The position numbers were made by a program, and so were the translations under genes. A stretch of DNA of 64,000 nt from Fereydounia khargensis (lineage: Eukaryota > Basidiomycota > Ustilaginomycetes > Urocystidales > Fereydouniaceae): the NCBI GenBank assembly GCA_026413255.1, contig JAOCZO010000006.1, forward strand, positions 471,139-535,138, read 5' to 3'. Under the pieces are notes generated by a model that was not told the origin of the DNA, searched no databases, and saw nothing but the letters and a program-made list of their open reading frames with translations. Within the stretch, counting starts at the first letter, position 1. The number at the start of each line of letters is the position of its first letter. Of the stretch, positions 1-12,454 are shown piece after piece.

Positions 1-1
1 A

Positions 2-2531
2 AATAGAGCAGACTCGCTGTCACTCACCACCAACCGAATGCGCCTGTACGTTTCAACAGTCGAGCCAAACGCCAACCTCTGGCTCTCTCGAGCGTGTTCG
101 CCCTTACGGTCTGAGGGCGACCTTGGTGCGTTCATCAAGAGCGCGATTGCAACCAATGCGCTCCACATGTCTCAAAAGTTGTGGGCATCCTGGCATGTCG
201 ACACCGCCTCGACCCATCGAGATCACCAGCCGAATCTTTTCTACCTTGTTTTTGGTCTCGATCATCTTGGCGAAGAGCTTGGGGTATGGGGCGAAAACCT
301 AAAGAAACAGCACATACACACCATGAACTCAAATGCCTCTATCGATCCAAACAACTCCATCGACGATGCCATTAGTGCAGCCCACGCAGGATTCATTGAG
401 CGTGTGCAAGAGCTTACCGGGAATGGGCCAGATGGATGGAGAAGATCAGAGAGAGACTTGCTCATCGACGATGCAGTCAAAGCTGCCATGCTTGCCTATG
501 CCTGTCAATACAGGCTTGATGGCAGCTCTGTTCCGGAGGACCCCAACCAGGCGCCGTCTCAAGGAGACAAGGATAGGGACGCTCACGACCGCGTGGCAAC
601 CGCAGCATGGAAAAAAGCTCGATCCCTTCTTTTTCAATTAGCACCCAGGCGCTCCTGCAGAGTCGCTTATGGCCTCTTCCTGTTCGGTGTCACCGCACCG
701 CCAGCGGGGGCCGTTGCCGATGGACTCATGACCGGCTCTGATGCGGCTGAGGATGCAGCATTTGCCTGCGAAACGGCCTCTCGTCACTTGGAATGGTTTT
801 TGGCCAGGTGTCGCGAGCTTGTTAGGTCGGTAGAAGATGCAGCCAAGAATCCTCTCCTCGCAAGCAACCCGGATTTGCTCAAGCAGCGACGCTTGGCGAA
901 CGATCTCATGGGTCTTGCCGAGTCTCTGGGCTGGTTTGGTCTCTTGATCGATACCGTATCTAGCGTTTCTTTGAAGCGAAAATCTGCGTTCCGCGAGGAC
1001 ACATTGGTGGATGAGCCGAGCGGTTTGAGTGCTTCACTTTTTGGGGGCTTCAAGTCAGGAGAATCTCCCGCTTCATCTCTATCGTCTTCCTCCCCAACAG
1101 ACCAGTCCACGGCTGCCCTCTTTGCCATTCAAGAGACATTGGAACTTCTACCTGGAAGGCAAGCGCCCCCTGGCGCCTTTCCCGGAACATCGATGTCTTA
1201 TATGCATGACGACACAACCAATGGCGATGATGGTCTTCCGAAGGACTCTGAAATGTCGAAACGGATCTTGGAGCGTGCTGCATGTGCGCGGGATCTGATC
1301 CCCGCATTGCTTCGCAACCCTAGTGCGATCAGCAACGCAATGGCCTTCGATGTTTTGCTTCCAGGAAGCTCGAGTTCGAACGGTGTCGAGTCGCAGAAGC
1401 AGAACTTTGCCAATTCGATCTTCTTCAGCGGTGGAAGCACAGGGTTGAGCGAACAAGTTGTGCTTCTTGGAATAGCCTGGGGCACCGCAGTGGAGGTCTA
1501 CATCTGGAGAAGGATCAATACACTCCAGACTCTATCAGAACCTCTTTTGTCCTCCACCTCTCCATTTGCTTCTCTCAAAGGGTCGTCTTTTATCTCGGAC
1601 AAAAAGGAAAGGTTGATCTCCAATGTCCTCGATACCATTCGTTTGTTCCATTCCATCTTTGATGGTCTCATTTCCAAGGCGTACGACGAGTATTTCCTCC
1701 TCAGCCGTCAGGCCCGTAGCATGCTCGGTGAGTTGCGCTTGCAAGTCGCTGTGGTCCTGATTTGAACTAACCCATCTGTACCGCACTTACATAGCCATGT
1801 TTGTGATCCACATTCATCTCGGAGTGCTGCATTTCATCCGGCTCACGAAGGACATGGAACAAAAGGAAGCCGAACTTGTCCAACTTCTGGACCAACTGAA
1901 GTTGGATGATAGCCCAACCACAGCTGCCAGTGGTATGCCGACTCAGACGGACTCGGCCATGCCCTCCTTAAGCCCCAATAACGGTGTTTCGATTGGATCT
2001 CAGCAACACCTTCCCAGCCGAGCTGGTCAAGGAAGTACAGTCAAGCCAAGAATGACTCGTACCTCCCTTCAACGAAGGATTGTCGGCCGGGAAGCTGCTG
2101 CAGGAGTGGCGAGAGTTGCCAAGTTGCTGACCATTGAAAGCAGTATGCGCGAGCGCATATCGAAGCAAACCCCATCTGAATCGAACAATTCTTCAACACA
2201 CCGACGAAAGAACTCGCTCTACATGGGCAACGATGGCCGTGACGATATCGAGGATTCAGCGACAGCGCCTTGGAGACACCCGTATCCGATCTTGGCAGCC
2301 GACGCGCTCCAACTCGCAGCGCAGCAGTTGCATGACGAAGTGTGGGATCAGCTGCTCACCATTCCCCGCAACAATCAAGAGCTCACCGACACGTTGGGGC
2401 ACCTGGACACATGCTTGGATAGTTTGACTAGATTGTTGCACTCAGTCCCTGCGCTGGAAAGCTATCGTAAAAGTCTCCACGACCTGAAGAATGCCCGCGA
2501 TACGGCGGCATACGTCGCAACTCAGCAATGA
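2..2531 (+). CDS. Fungal-specific transcription factor, C-terminal part (left-truncated)
   Basis: The frame is open to the left edge of the window, so the gene starts outside it. Exon a runs to 1727. A GTGAGT donor at 1728 and a TAG acceptor ending at 1794, with a CTAAC branch-like site, join it in phase (G|CC) to exon b, 1795-2531. The visible protein is about 820 residues. Segments such as GLAESLGWFGLLIDTVSS and the FVIHIHLGVLHFI helix across the splice resemble the middle homology region of Zn2Cys6 fungal transcription factors. The Cys6 finger would lie upstream and cannot be seen, so the class is inferred. Serine-rich linkers separate the conserved blocks. The 3' end faces the bZIP gene at 3072. 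Confidence 0.6.
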
Positions 2532-3071
2532 GGTGCGGTTTGGACCTCGTGCCCTCAAGTCTCCCCGATTCCGTTCCAATCTCCCCACTTTGATTGCTTT
2601 CGTTACGGTCGCGCCACTAAGAATTTTCCTTGTACTAAGCTATGTATTTTTGCAATGTTCACCGCACTCCACCATCCCATCGGTTACCAGAGTGAATGCG
2701 TTGCTGCGGCTATGTCTGGTCCACAGCGCAGCTACGTGTCCAAGGATAACGGGAGAACGCGGGAAGGGTCAGTCTTGTTACGCCCATCAAGCCTCGACAG
2801 TCGACGAGATCTCGGAATCACGGGCATCTCAAATCGGAAACATGGTCTGACACCGCAGGGACAAGATGCTGATCAGGTTTTTTAATGGTAGTTCTGATGT
2901 ACAGGACTGCAAAGAAACATGGGCAGGAAGAGAGCTCGAGTATGGTGGAGGTCCAAAAAGATATTAAAATACATTCCCGCGAAACGCCAAAGACTCGGGG
3001 CTAAAGCGGAAAGAGAGGAGAGAAAGAGTGGGTTGCAATAGGCGGTCGAGGGTAGAGCTGCCTTAGTCCGC
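2532..3071. other. Convergent 3' intergenic region
   Basis: About 540 bp between two converging stops. I see no coding frame with an ATG and plausible composition. It presumably holds the two 3' UTRs. Confidence 0.6.
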
Positions 3072-4982
3072 TCAGACCTTGATCGACGCGTTGTTGATCT
3101 CGCGACTCTTGGACGGATCGCTTGAATTGCTCCATTCTCGGTCGTGTTTGACGTGGGCGTTGATGGGCTGGTCTGTCAGCTTGACATCTTGAACGCCGTC
3201 GCGGCCATGATCTGCATCAATTCTTGGACGACCTCGACCATCCTGCTCAAAGGTGTTTGGCATCTGCGAGGGTCGGGGGACAGCGTGAGCTGAGTAGATG
3301 CCTGCTTGATGAGGTGCTGATGTGATCTGGGTGGGTCCCGAAGTTGGGTGCATGTACGCAGGATGAGGTCCCATTCCGGCAGGCACGCCCATCGCCGGCT
3401 GAGGAATGGAATGGTGTGGATCGGGGTGATGAGGGCCGATGGGCATGCCCATGCCCATTCCCACAGGCATCGGCGCGGGTGGAGCTCCTCCTTGCGCTTG
3501 GACGAGCTGACTCTTGAGGAACAGGATCTCGTTGCGAAGAGCGCCGACAGTGTTTTGCAAGTTTTCGTTGTCGTTCTGAAGGTACTCGACTTTGGCTTGC
3601 AGGGATGCCAACCAGGCTTTCTTGCGCTGTCGGCACTTGAGGGCTGCTTGTCGATTGCGCTCAAGGAAGTTTTTTCGTTTCTCATCCATCCCTTTGTCGT
3701 CTCCGCCACCTTTGCCGTCTGACTTGCGACCGCCTTGCTCATCATCGCTGTCATCTCCGCTGTCCATGTCATCGTCGTCGTCTTCGCCTTCGGTGTGACC
3801 TTTCTTCTTGGAACTAGCCGCAGCATCTGTTGCGCCCTTCTTGTTCTTGGCCTTCTTGGATGCGGTGCCCGATGATTTTGCCTCTTCGGCATCCTTCTTA
3901 CGCTTGGCGGCACTGGCGTTGGCGGCTTTGTTCGCCTTGATATTCTTAGTACCTTTGCCAACTGAGGAATTAGAAGATTCATACAGTGAAGTTGAAGGGT
4001 TCATCATTCCCATCTGTTGCTGTTGAGCATCGGCGTCTTCACGCCTCGAGATCTCCTGTTGTGCTTGACTGAGCAGGAAAAGACCAGATACTGCCTGGTT
4101 TGCCTGTTGTCGGTCAGCCGTGCCGACGGGCCTTGCCTTTGAGGCATTTGGATCGCCGTTGATCACGACAGAGTCCTTTAACTTGGAACCTTGCTTGTCA
4201 GCGCCAAAGGTTTTGCCAAAAGCCAAGTCGAATGTGTCGTTAGAGTCGATCGGACGCTCAGCGAAGCCTTGAGGCTGGGAAGACACGTTGGCCGACGTGG
4301 TATCAGCACCAGGAGCGGGTGGGTTGCCACTGAGCGCAGAGAGTGTATTAGGTGTGATGGTTGCGGCGGAGGTTGAGGCGGCAGACGTGTTGTTCACCAT
4401 AGCGGCTAGGAAGGCGGCCGTGTTTGGAGAAGGAGGCGGGAATGAGATTGGACCTCCTCCAAGAGGGGTCAAGCCGGTCTTGAAGTTGGACAGGTCAGGG
4501 GTGAAGCCGGTACGGAAGGAGTTGGGATCAAAGTTTGCAGATTGAGGGCCAGCCAGCATTGCTGGTGACAGTGGACCAGATCGAAGTGAGCTGGTCAGGC
4601 TGGCTGCCCAAGGGTACTGGCTAGTTTCATTTGCCGGCGAAGTGATTGATGCCACGGGAGGGAGGAGCGGCTTCGGCGTAGAAGTGGCGTCGTTACTGGC
4701 GGAAGGTGAAGTCTGGGATTTGGATGCTGAGTGGGTACGGTCGCGATAGGCTGCACCGGGACGAGTGCTGAGAGGAGGGGTGCTGTTACTGAGGTTGCGG
4801 GAATGGTCCGACTTGATATCGGTCTTGCGATCCGAACCGTCGTGAGATGGCTCAGAGCTGAAAGACTTTTCGAACGGATTGGGTTCGAGGTGATGTTTAG
4901 CTGAAGGGCGACTGGGAGAAGAGCGCCGAACAGGTTTGGCTAGGGGCCGAGGTGCGGATGCTTTTGATGGAGGTTCCAGCAT
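3072..4982 (-). CDS. bZIP transcription factor of the ATF/CREB (Atf1-like) family
   Basis: The protein has 636 residues from the ATG at 4982. A basic region (KNFLERNRQAALKCRQRKK) lies near residues 430-450, followed by a leucine zipper with heptad leucines in LQAKVEYLQNDNENLQ and LRNEILFLKSQL. The N-terminal EPNPFEKSF motif matches the start of the Aft1/Atf1-type HRA region. A long Ser/Pro/Asn-rich middle, an acidic Asp/Glu/Lys tract just before the basic region and a Met/Pro/Gly-rich tail complete it. Family members bind CRE-like sites and respond to stress-activated MAPK signalling; that role is inferred here. An in-frame stretch lies upstream of the chosen ATG across a 5' intron (see the next entry), so the true N terminus could be longer. 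Confidence 0.9.
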   Translation of the reverse strand: MLEPPSKASAPRPLAKPVRRSSPSRPSAKHHLEPNPFEKSFSSEPSHDGSDRKTDIKSDHSRNLSNSTPPLSTRPGAAYRDRTHSASKSQTSPSASNDATSTPKPLLPPVASITSPANETSQYPWAASLTSSLRSGPLSPAMLAGPQSANFDPNSFRTGFTPDLSNFKTGLTPLGGGPISFPPPSPNTAAFLAAMVNNTSAASTSAATITPNTLSALSGNPPAPGADTTSANVSSQPQGFAERPIDSNDTFDLAFGKTFGADKQGSKLKDSVVINGDPNASKARPVGTADRQQANQAVSGLFLLSQAQQEISRREDADAQQQQMGMMNPSTSLYESSNSSVGKGTKNIKANKAANASAAKRKKDAEEAKSSGTASKKAKNKKGATDAAASSKKKGHTEGEDDDDDMDSGDDSDDEQGGRKSDGKGGGDDKGMDEKRKNFLERNRQAALKCRQRKKAWLASLQAKVEYLQNDNENLQNTVGALRNEILFLKSQLVQAQGGAPPAPMPVGMGMGMPIGPHHPDPHHSIPQPAMGVPAGMGPHPAYMHPTSGPTQITSAPHQAGIYSAHAVPRPSQMPNTFEQDGRGRPRIDADHGRDGVQDVKLTDQPINAHVKHDREWSNSSDPSKSREINNASIKV

Positions 4983-5128
4983 AATGACGATGGGAGCAAG
5001 GTCAATGCTGTCAGTGAGAGTTTGGAGGGAGGGATGATGATGATGAGGAGGAGGAGGAGGCGGAGGAGACGGGACGGTGTTTTCTGGGACAATGGGACCG
5101 AGATGCGAGACTCACCTGCCTCTGCCAT
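4983..5128 (-). promoter_or_regulatory. 5' leader intron and upstream ATG of the bZIP gene
   Basis: A GTGAGT donor at 5115 and a gacag acceptor ending at 5008 define a probable 108-bp intron. An upstream ATG at 5128 (context CCAAAATGGC) lies just before the donor. After splicing it is out of frame with the 4982 ATG and would read through that start. The frame that does continue into the bZIP has no ATG between its upstream stop and the donor. Either this is an overlapping upstream ORF that damps translation, or another upstream exon supplies the start. Confidence 0.5.
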
Positions 5129-7123
5129 TTTGGGAGAATCGTTCTGGGTCTACTAGCCGAATCACAAGAGGCACTGTGGAGAAGTGATGCGATGCGTCTG
5201 CTGAGTGAGGGGGAAAGGAGGGCGTATGACGACTGGGCGAGCGAGCGCGTGGAGGCCTTGGAAGGGATGGGACGGACAGGGCAAGCTGATAGTCTGGGAG
5301 GCGGATTTGATTGGAAGCGAGACGCTGAATGGGATCGGTTTGGATGGATGAAAGGTAGGGTCTGACCGATGGAAGAACCAAGACGGGTCGCCCGTTCGCG
5401 ATGCTGTTACTAGTGTGGTGCTGGTAACTGGTAACTGGTACAGGCACTGGTGTGGGTACTGTTTCTGATCCTATTACCGTTGCCGTATGCGAGTTCCCGG
5501 GAACCTGAGACTGATAGAGGAGATTGATAGCCGTGCTAGGTTGGATATGCAGGCTGTAATGTCGAGTGTGGCAGACAAGGGGGGGTGAGTTTGGTGAGGT
5601 CTGGTGAGGTGGACGGGGCGATGTTGTGAGGAGGGAGGGTGGATCAAGAGGGGAAGACAGAGGCGCGGAAAAAAAGAGGAAACGCAGGTTTAGCTGTCCC
5701 CTCGGTGGGGTGACGTCGAAATGACGCTCAAGTGCTCCTCGGCGCTCTGCGGCTCAGCCCATCGCCCGGTGCTGAGCTGCGCGATAGAAGAGAAAAGGAA
5801 AAACGCGGTCAGTCGATACAGGCAAAAACCCAGAGCGTGCACCTGCTAAATTTCAGTGCAGCCAAGGTCAAGCAAAAAGGCTGTGTGTGTGGTCAGAGGC
5901 AGAGAGGCGCCATGCGATGTATGTGATCCCGAGCGCGTCGCTCGCGGTGATTGACTGACTGACTGACTGACTGACTGACTGACTGACTGACTGACTGACT
6001 GACTGACTGACTGACTGACTGACTGACTGCTCGTGTGCCTCACTGCCGTGACTAAGCACACCTGGAGCCTTAGAGTACAGTACAGTATTTTCTGGCGTCC
6101 CCTCCTCTTTTGCGCGCAGGCTCTCAGACTGACGGATCCACCGATTGCTCGATTGTGCGGCCGAGATGAGTGAGCTCGCAAGTGGCCGACCTCCGCGCGC
6201 AATTTATTACAGTACTACAGTGTATCGACTGAAGATTCTGGCAAAATGCCTCTGGCGTTTCCGAGACTTACTGACTGATTGGTGCGGACGCGGGGATCGA
6301 CCAATCCGTCCTTGGATCTGATACTATACTTCTGCGTGGACGATCTTGATGTCGGCGAGCAAAGAAAGCGGATACAGGTTTGATGCATGGTCTGTTTGTA
6401 TCGCCCCTATGCCACCGCACTCTACCTTACAGTACTCCAGGCGCCCGACCCGATCCGGTCGACGCATCCACCGGGATCGAACCCCCGACCCCAAATGACC
6501 CTGCGGCCTCCACACATCACTCGCGTACGGCGGACGGCAACAAAGACGCGTCGCCAAGCAACTCGAAAAAAGCACCTTTCGCTCGCAGATACACTACATT
6601 ACGGCACGTGGGATCCAACACCATACGAAGCTGTGCAAGACATCAAAGCTACTGTACCAAAACACTGGGCAACATAACATGTCTAACACCAGACCTGTCA
6701 TGTCGTAGAATAGTTCGAGGGCTTCCAGTCTTTTCCGTCATTTTTTAGACGAAAAATCACGCAGCCGTTGGCATTTACAGTACAGTAGTATTGTACACAG
6801 TACTGTACCATACCTCATTGCTTTGGGTTGTTTTGGCGAGAGCAAATCACATTCGCATCACACTGTATTGGCGGTCTCTGACACGGCAACTCCATGCTAT
6901 GATACGGGCGCAAACTTCAGTATCGCCTCACCATGACATCCATCATTTGACCGGACACGATTCTTGAGTAAATGTACTAGTTCAAGAAGACACTGGCTTT
7001 ACTACGCAGGCAGACATACTGTACTGTAAAATGCCTTACATACGGCCCGTGGACAGGCGACTGCTTCGCTGGCTTGCCGAGATTATGGCTCAAAGTACAG
7101 TACATTTTGAACCACCAGGCCAG
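5129..7123. other. Long intergenic region upstream of the bZIP gene
   Basis: About 2 kb with no convincing gene. It holds a TGAC microsatellite and several copies of the GTACNGTAC motif (around 6070, 6205, 6430, 6777-6810, 7017 and 7094). Open frames here are short and of random-looking composition. Confidence 0.6.
5951..6029. repeat. (TGAC)n microsatellite
   Basis: About 19 uninterrupted copies of the tetranucleotide TGAC/GACT, far upstream of the bZIP start. The apparent Ser-Val-Gln-Ser protein read from it on the minus strand is a repeat artefact. Confidence 0.98.
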
Positions 7124-8727
7124 TCACCTCTCATCCAGCACCGCTACGTAGTGCTCCGTCTTGTTCGAAATCCCAATCCCCATCAAGCCCTCGGTCAAAA
7201 TGTTATTCGTCAACTTTTGGTCCGTCAGAGAGCCAATAAATGTTGATGATTCGACTTGCTCTTCGTCCTTCAAGTCGTAAGATGCATCATCCGATCCATC
7301 GTCCGTCTCATACTCGTCCTCCGACGAATGCACTGCGCCAGGCGCAAACACCTTGATCAGCTCAAAGCGTTCGTCCGGTGTCAGCTCCCTGACTACCTGA
7401 TCCACGCCGAGTCGTGGCAAATTCCTATTGGATTGTCGAGGCAATGCTTCGTCCCGTCCATATCCTTGCAAGAAATTGACAAGGCTCTGTGTCAGTGCTT
7501 GTGGTCGAGTCACGCTGACCAGAAATGGGGCATCATCGATGACCTGGTACGTGAACCTGGACGTGTTGGGGAAGAGCTTGCGGTAATCTTGCCCAACCTG
7601 CCGCTCGTACGGTAGATGATGTGCTCCTTCGATCACAAGCATATCACATGTCACCGCCTGACGGGCCTCAGACGGCATTGTCTCTCTCAGCCAATAGAGA
7701 TCGAACCACCAATCCTTCGCTGCCGCCATGCCGTCCTGCCTGAGAACAAGTCGCTCGAGCCATGTTTTGCTCAAGTACGAGCCAATGTGTTTGGGAATCA
7801 TTTCTTCCCCTGCCCAGCGATAAGAGAAGCCCTGAACTACTTCTCCAGGCATAGAGACCGTCTCGGCGGTGTGGAGGCTCTTTGGGTCGGCAGCACCGTG
7901 GACTTGACCCCATGCATCTTCCAGCAATTCTTTGATTCCTTGGAACGATTCGATCATGAACTTGCTCTCCAGCTCCTCCAACGGTGAAGCGATGATTATA
8001 CTTGTGAACACTCCTGGCCACTGTGACGCCATGCGTGTCGCAACCAGACCGCTCATACTGCAGGCCACAAGGTGAATGCCTTGCTCCCAAGTTGGAACGG
8101 CACCTTGTTCAGTGTCTGGCATGGCTCGTGTGGACAGCTGCTGGATGAATGCCAGGAGATCTGCTGCTTTGACGTCGAGGTCGTAAACTCTTCCTGCGTT
8201 CGACCGAATTGGTAGCTGCAGGAGATGGACAGGACATCGCACCGACATGCGTCATTATTCTAGTCGAGCCGCAGTGAAGCGAGAACATGTGCGTGACTCA
8301 CATCCTTTGTGAGACCGTGGCCTCTTGGGTCAACAGCCACCAAATTGAAAGAGGATGCCAAGGCGGTGTTGCTAAGCTGATCAGAGAAGAGATGAACGCA
8401 GCTGAAACACTCTGATGGTAGAAAAGCCACTATAGGATATGCGGGGTCGAGCTCGAGGTGATCTGCTTGCTGCAGACAAGCTCCTTTGCCAGAATGACTT
8501 GGGCTCGAGCCTTGATTTGAAGCGCCACTTTGAGACGAATCAGTGGAGAGACTCTTGCTGTGCCATGAGCCACGGGATTTCCGGGCTGCTGACTCGAAAG
8601 TCTCAGCGTGCGATCTGGCGTGCACAAAAGTGGGGCAAGAGGGTGTCGAGAGGATGTAGTGCAGTGCCACCTCGCCATCCTCGAAACGAAGAGCCTGGGG
8701 GTCCTTCGGAAGGGGTAAGAACGGCAT
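7124..8727 (-). CDS. Alpha/beta hydrolase fold protein
   Basis: Two exons, 8302-8727 and 7124-8215, joined in phase 0 by a GTGAGT donor at 8301 and a pyrimidine-rich cctgcag acceptor, give 505 residues. Exon 1 carries the VAVDPRGHGLTK strand and turn typical of the fold. Exon 2 carries a nucleophile elbow variant (ACSMSG, Ser about 195) and a late GAHHLPYE that could hold the catalytic His. The C-terminal 60 residues are acidic. The substrate is unknown. The ATG at 8727 is preceded by a good acceptor (cattcccag). An upstream frame around 8868-9082 would join in phase but lacks an ATG, so I read it as leader; a longer N terminus stays possible. Confidence 0.8.
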
Positions 8728-10760
8728 GCTGGGAATGTCTCGGTGACCGTGACCGTGACCGTTTCCACAGAGAAGTTGTCAGACTGATCAGGATTGGAAC
8801 AGGAGCACTCGAGTCAGAACAGGGAACTTGACTGAGGACTGCATCACGTCTGCCAAAGCTAGCTTACCAGAGAGGGTCTATGTAGGTTTGGGGGGTATCA
8901 GATGCGCGTGAAGATGAGGAAGAATGAGAAGGGGACTGGTTGGATGCTGATTGACAAGGAGTTTCGTCTTGAACCGGAACAGGTGTTGGACGCTTTATAT
9001 CACGACGTAGTTTCTGCTGAGTCGCATCACTTGATGTCGAAAGAGCAAGGAAAAAGAAAAGTAGCCGGATTACTCGCGGCAAAAGGACATCTTCTCAGGT
9101 CCCTGCATGAAAAGAGGAGGCTTGAACGTCTGTGCGGTGCGAACACTCGGACCGCAACGGCACGGCACACTGTACCGTGAAGCTCAGCCGGGTCTTGGAC
9201 AACAGCAGCTGCAGAGGACGGCAGAAGGAAGGAAAGGGAGAGAGGGAGTGTGGGCAGCTTGAGTGACTGTATGAATGAACCGCCGTTCCGACAACGAGAC
9301 CAAAGGTAAACTTTCCCACTGTGACAAGAGCAAGCCATCGCTTTTTCCCAGAATGAAAGTGTCCAGTCAATCAGTGCAGTGGATCGGCTAGCGCGGCACG
9401 ACAGTCGGAGACGCATGGCCAACTCTATTTTGACAACCCAACCCGGCACCTGAATGCGTGGGGTTGTGAAGAACCCGCTCTGCTTGCCTTGCCTTGCCTT
9501 GCTTTGCCTTTGCATGCCCTGCGTGGCACCCCAGAACGCGTGGGATAAGAACGGGTTGAGCCCGTTGGATGCTCCTTCAGGGCACATGGCCTAACCGAAG
9601 AAGGTCGGTCTCCTCTGCCTCTCGTGTCTCGCCTCGTCCCTCTTGCAAGTGAACAAGTGAACAAATGAACAAACCCTCACCTTTCAGGGCCCCGGGGCCC
9701 GGCCTGGGTTCCATGGCTCGGAGCAGTTTCAACGCTTTCTCTCCCTCCACTGGCCAATTGTGCAGTCTGCTGTTCCAAACCTCTGGTCTGAGCGGCACCA
9801 CTGAGTATACGCCCACAGAACGGCCTCCTTATCAAGCACTTCATGCTGATATACGTCAGTCAAGAGCTCACACCCCTCGCGGGACAGGGACATCACATGA
9901 TGTACCACTTCACCCTTCTCCTGCCAGGATACCAGGCAAGGAGCATGATAAGCAGAGATGGACGCAACCGTCTCATTTGGCAGCAACCAACTGTCGAGCG
10001 TGTGTACTGTCCTGTAAAGCCCAATTCCAGTTCGCTTGTTCGAACCAGGTCGCGGCAGTTCGCGCTGCGCATCGCTGCAAAAGAGAAAAGAGTGGCGCAG
10101 CCCATGCATACATCCAGCGGTGGCGCCATGTGTGTGTGCTGTGCGTGTGCATTCAGTCCTGAGAAAAATGCCGATCACTGTCACTGTATCAGCATAAGTT
10201 GACTGATTACTTACGGTAAATCCCCTTCAGCCAAGCCAATCCTTGCTTGCTTGCCCGTTGAAAAGGAGATGGAAACTCATGTCTTTCCTCAGCAACCCAT
10301 GCAGCACACAGCCCTCATGCCCATCAAACGTCACCTGCATCCAGTTGCAGGGTCGTGATTGACAGATGCACGGTAGTCGGCAACCAGTCCTCCCCGATCC
10401 GGTCCCAGGAGATGCGCATGGTCCAGCATCACTTACAGTATTCCACCTCTGCCTTTGCTCTGCCATGCAACCTTCCAGGCGGTCCACATGCATGCTTTGA
10501 GCAACGCTTGGTAGCGTCTAAACCGGTCAACGATTCAGCCGTAACCAGGCACGCTTCTGCATCTGATCAAGCGAAATACAGTAACAAGTATATTCAAATC
10601 AACAATGGATCTACCAGTCAAGTTGCCGACTTGGTCGGGTCGGGCGATTACAGTGCGACGTAAGGTAATGCGAAAAGTGAAAAACGGCGGAAAAATCCAA
10701 GATCGCGGAGGAAGCGATGCAAGTTGACAACCTCGACGAAAGCAGGGAGTATTGCTTGCT
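8728..10760. other. Intergenic region, about 2 kb
   Basis: It holds the probable leader of the hydrolase gene (donor GTAAGC at 8867), a short GTGACC triplication at 8743-8760 and CTTGC-type short repeats at 9480-9515. Overlapping opposite-strand open frames around 9665-10200 have no recognisable features. Confidence 0.5.
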
Positions 10761-12454
10761 TCAAGGTCCAGGAGAGCTCATTCCTGAAAAGGCGGCATTA
10801 CCCAGCGAAGGCGCCGCTCCAGCAGACCCTGACAGAGCGAACGGGTTGGGCGCTGACCACGCACCTTCGCCAGGCTTGGCCGTCGAGTCTGTTGGGTGAG
10901 GAGAGAACGCAGAGTCCTCAGCCATTGGCTGCAGACCTTGGCCACTGTCTGTACCAAGTCCGCTGACTCCAGTGCTGGCAGAGTTGTAGTGGCCGTATGC
11001 CTCCTTGGCATGGCGACCCATGATACCAGCGAGCGGGCCCAAAAGGCGAGTGAATGCCCTCTCTGACATTGTCACAACCCGAAGCTTATCCACGGATGAG
11101 TTTGGCGGTGCTGCAGCCACGATCGAAGCAGCACGAGGTGCATTGTTGAGAAGAGCAAGCTCTGCAGCGCAAGAAACATTAGCAAAAAAGCTCCAAGTCG
11201 TCAACCGGAAATAGTCCTGCTCGGATACTCACCTCCAAAGTAGTCTCCACGGGACAGCTTGCCAACTGTCTCCTCGTGCCCACCGTCTTCGGCGCTCATG
11301 GTCTTTCTTACCTCGGCATTGCCTTCCACAATGATGAAGAACTCGGAACCCCTTTCGCCTTGAGATATGACCTTGTCCCCGATCGCATAGTCGCGCGGCT
11401 CGAGGCTATCTGAAATCTTGGCACGCTCGGCAGCGCTAAGGTGCTCAAAGAGCGGAACATCCTTGAGGAATTTCTCATACAATGCTCGCCTCCTCGAGTT
11501 GGTCTCCATCAAGATGGACCGGAAGGTAATACGATCAAGCGCCCAGAGAGTGCATGGTGAAGTTGAAATCACGGTTGCAGCCCTAGGCTGGGCATAGAGG
11601 AGGGCCAACTCGCCAAAAGAGGAGCCCGCGCCGTACGAGAGCTTCTTCTCTCCAAGGGCAGAAAGTGAGCTGCTGGGGCCGGTGCCGTCGTCAGAGCTCT
11701 GCGTTGAAACAGGGCCGGTGGAACGAATGTAGACATCGAGTGTACCGTTTTCAACAACGTAGAAGTAATCTCCCTGAGCACCTTGCTCAATGACGGCGAC
11801 TCCCGAGTCCAACTTGACCTCCTTCATGGCTAGCAGCACGTCTTTGTACTGATCCTGCTCGAGGTTGCGGAAGAGAAGGTTGTTGCCAATAGAGACGCGA
11901 ATCCTGTTCATTTGCTCTTCGGATTTGGGAATCACGGTCTTGGGCAGTGCCGCTTTGACTTGGTCTCCTGCGCCCGTGGACGGAGCCATGCTTTCAGCCG
12001 AGACCGACGTCCTCCTTCCAAGGTTGAAAGTGGGTGGGATGAACGAGGCGCCGTCCTGGGCTCCGGATCCGGCATGAGGGAAAGATGGGGTGGAGGCAGG
12101 GTCTGAGTTGGACGACCACGAGCCTGAGAAGGGCGTGGACGAGAGAGGCCCGGAAGCTGCAGACTGCGAGAATGGGTCTGATTCGAAGAGTGACGGTTTT
12201 TGGGTGGGTGATGCATTGCCCGGGACGTTGCGGCCAGGCTCGGCGTCGGGGGCGATTGAAGCAGAGTATCCAGCGATAGCAGCGGAGCGGTAGGACGGGT
12301 CGGAAGACTTTTGAGCTAGGAGCTGCCTGCGCTGTTCCTCGAGCCTAGAGTTGAACCAGTTGGCACAGAACTGAAGCGGATCGGAGGGCTTGGACCGGAG
12401 GACATCACGATTGAGGTCGTTGAGAATGTTGGTGTACGTCGGAGGCAGCGACAT
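10761..12454 (-). CDS. cAMP-dependent protein kinase regulatory subunit
   Basis: Exons 11233-12454 and 10761-11161, joined G|AG by a GTGAGT donor and a cgctgcag acceptor, give 540 residues. The start MSLPPTYTN opens directly into a dimerisation/docking helix region. A frame extension to 12526 begins with GTG and is not used. The inhibitor site RRTSVS follows a Ser-rich linker. Two cyclic-nucleotide-binding domains follow, with FGELALLYAQPRAATV in the first and a second phosphate-binding cassette containing ELALLNNAPRAAS across the splice. It inhibits the PKA catalytic subunit until cAMP binds. In smut fungi the orthologue is Ubc1, which controls budding versus filamentous growth; I infer orthology but did not test it. 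Confidence 0.95.

Noticed and set aside
5868-6202. Minus-strand frames rich in Ser-Val-Gln repeats.
   Set aside because: Translation of the TGAC microsatellite, not a protein.
6465-6500. tRNA-like T arm on the minus strand (GGTTCGATCCC).
   Set aside because: The T stem does not pair over five bases and no matching acceptor strand exists at tRNA distance.
8868-9082. Extra upstream exon for the alpha/beta hydrolase.
   Set aside because: The splice closes in phase, but the frame begins at TTG and contains no ATG; kept as leader unless a further exon is shown.
9665-10202. Overlapping frames of 119-165 codons on both strands.
   Set aside because: No conserved motifs, no splice support, random-looking composition.
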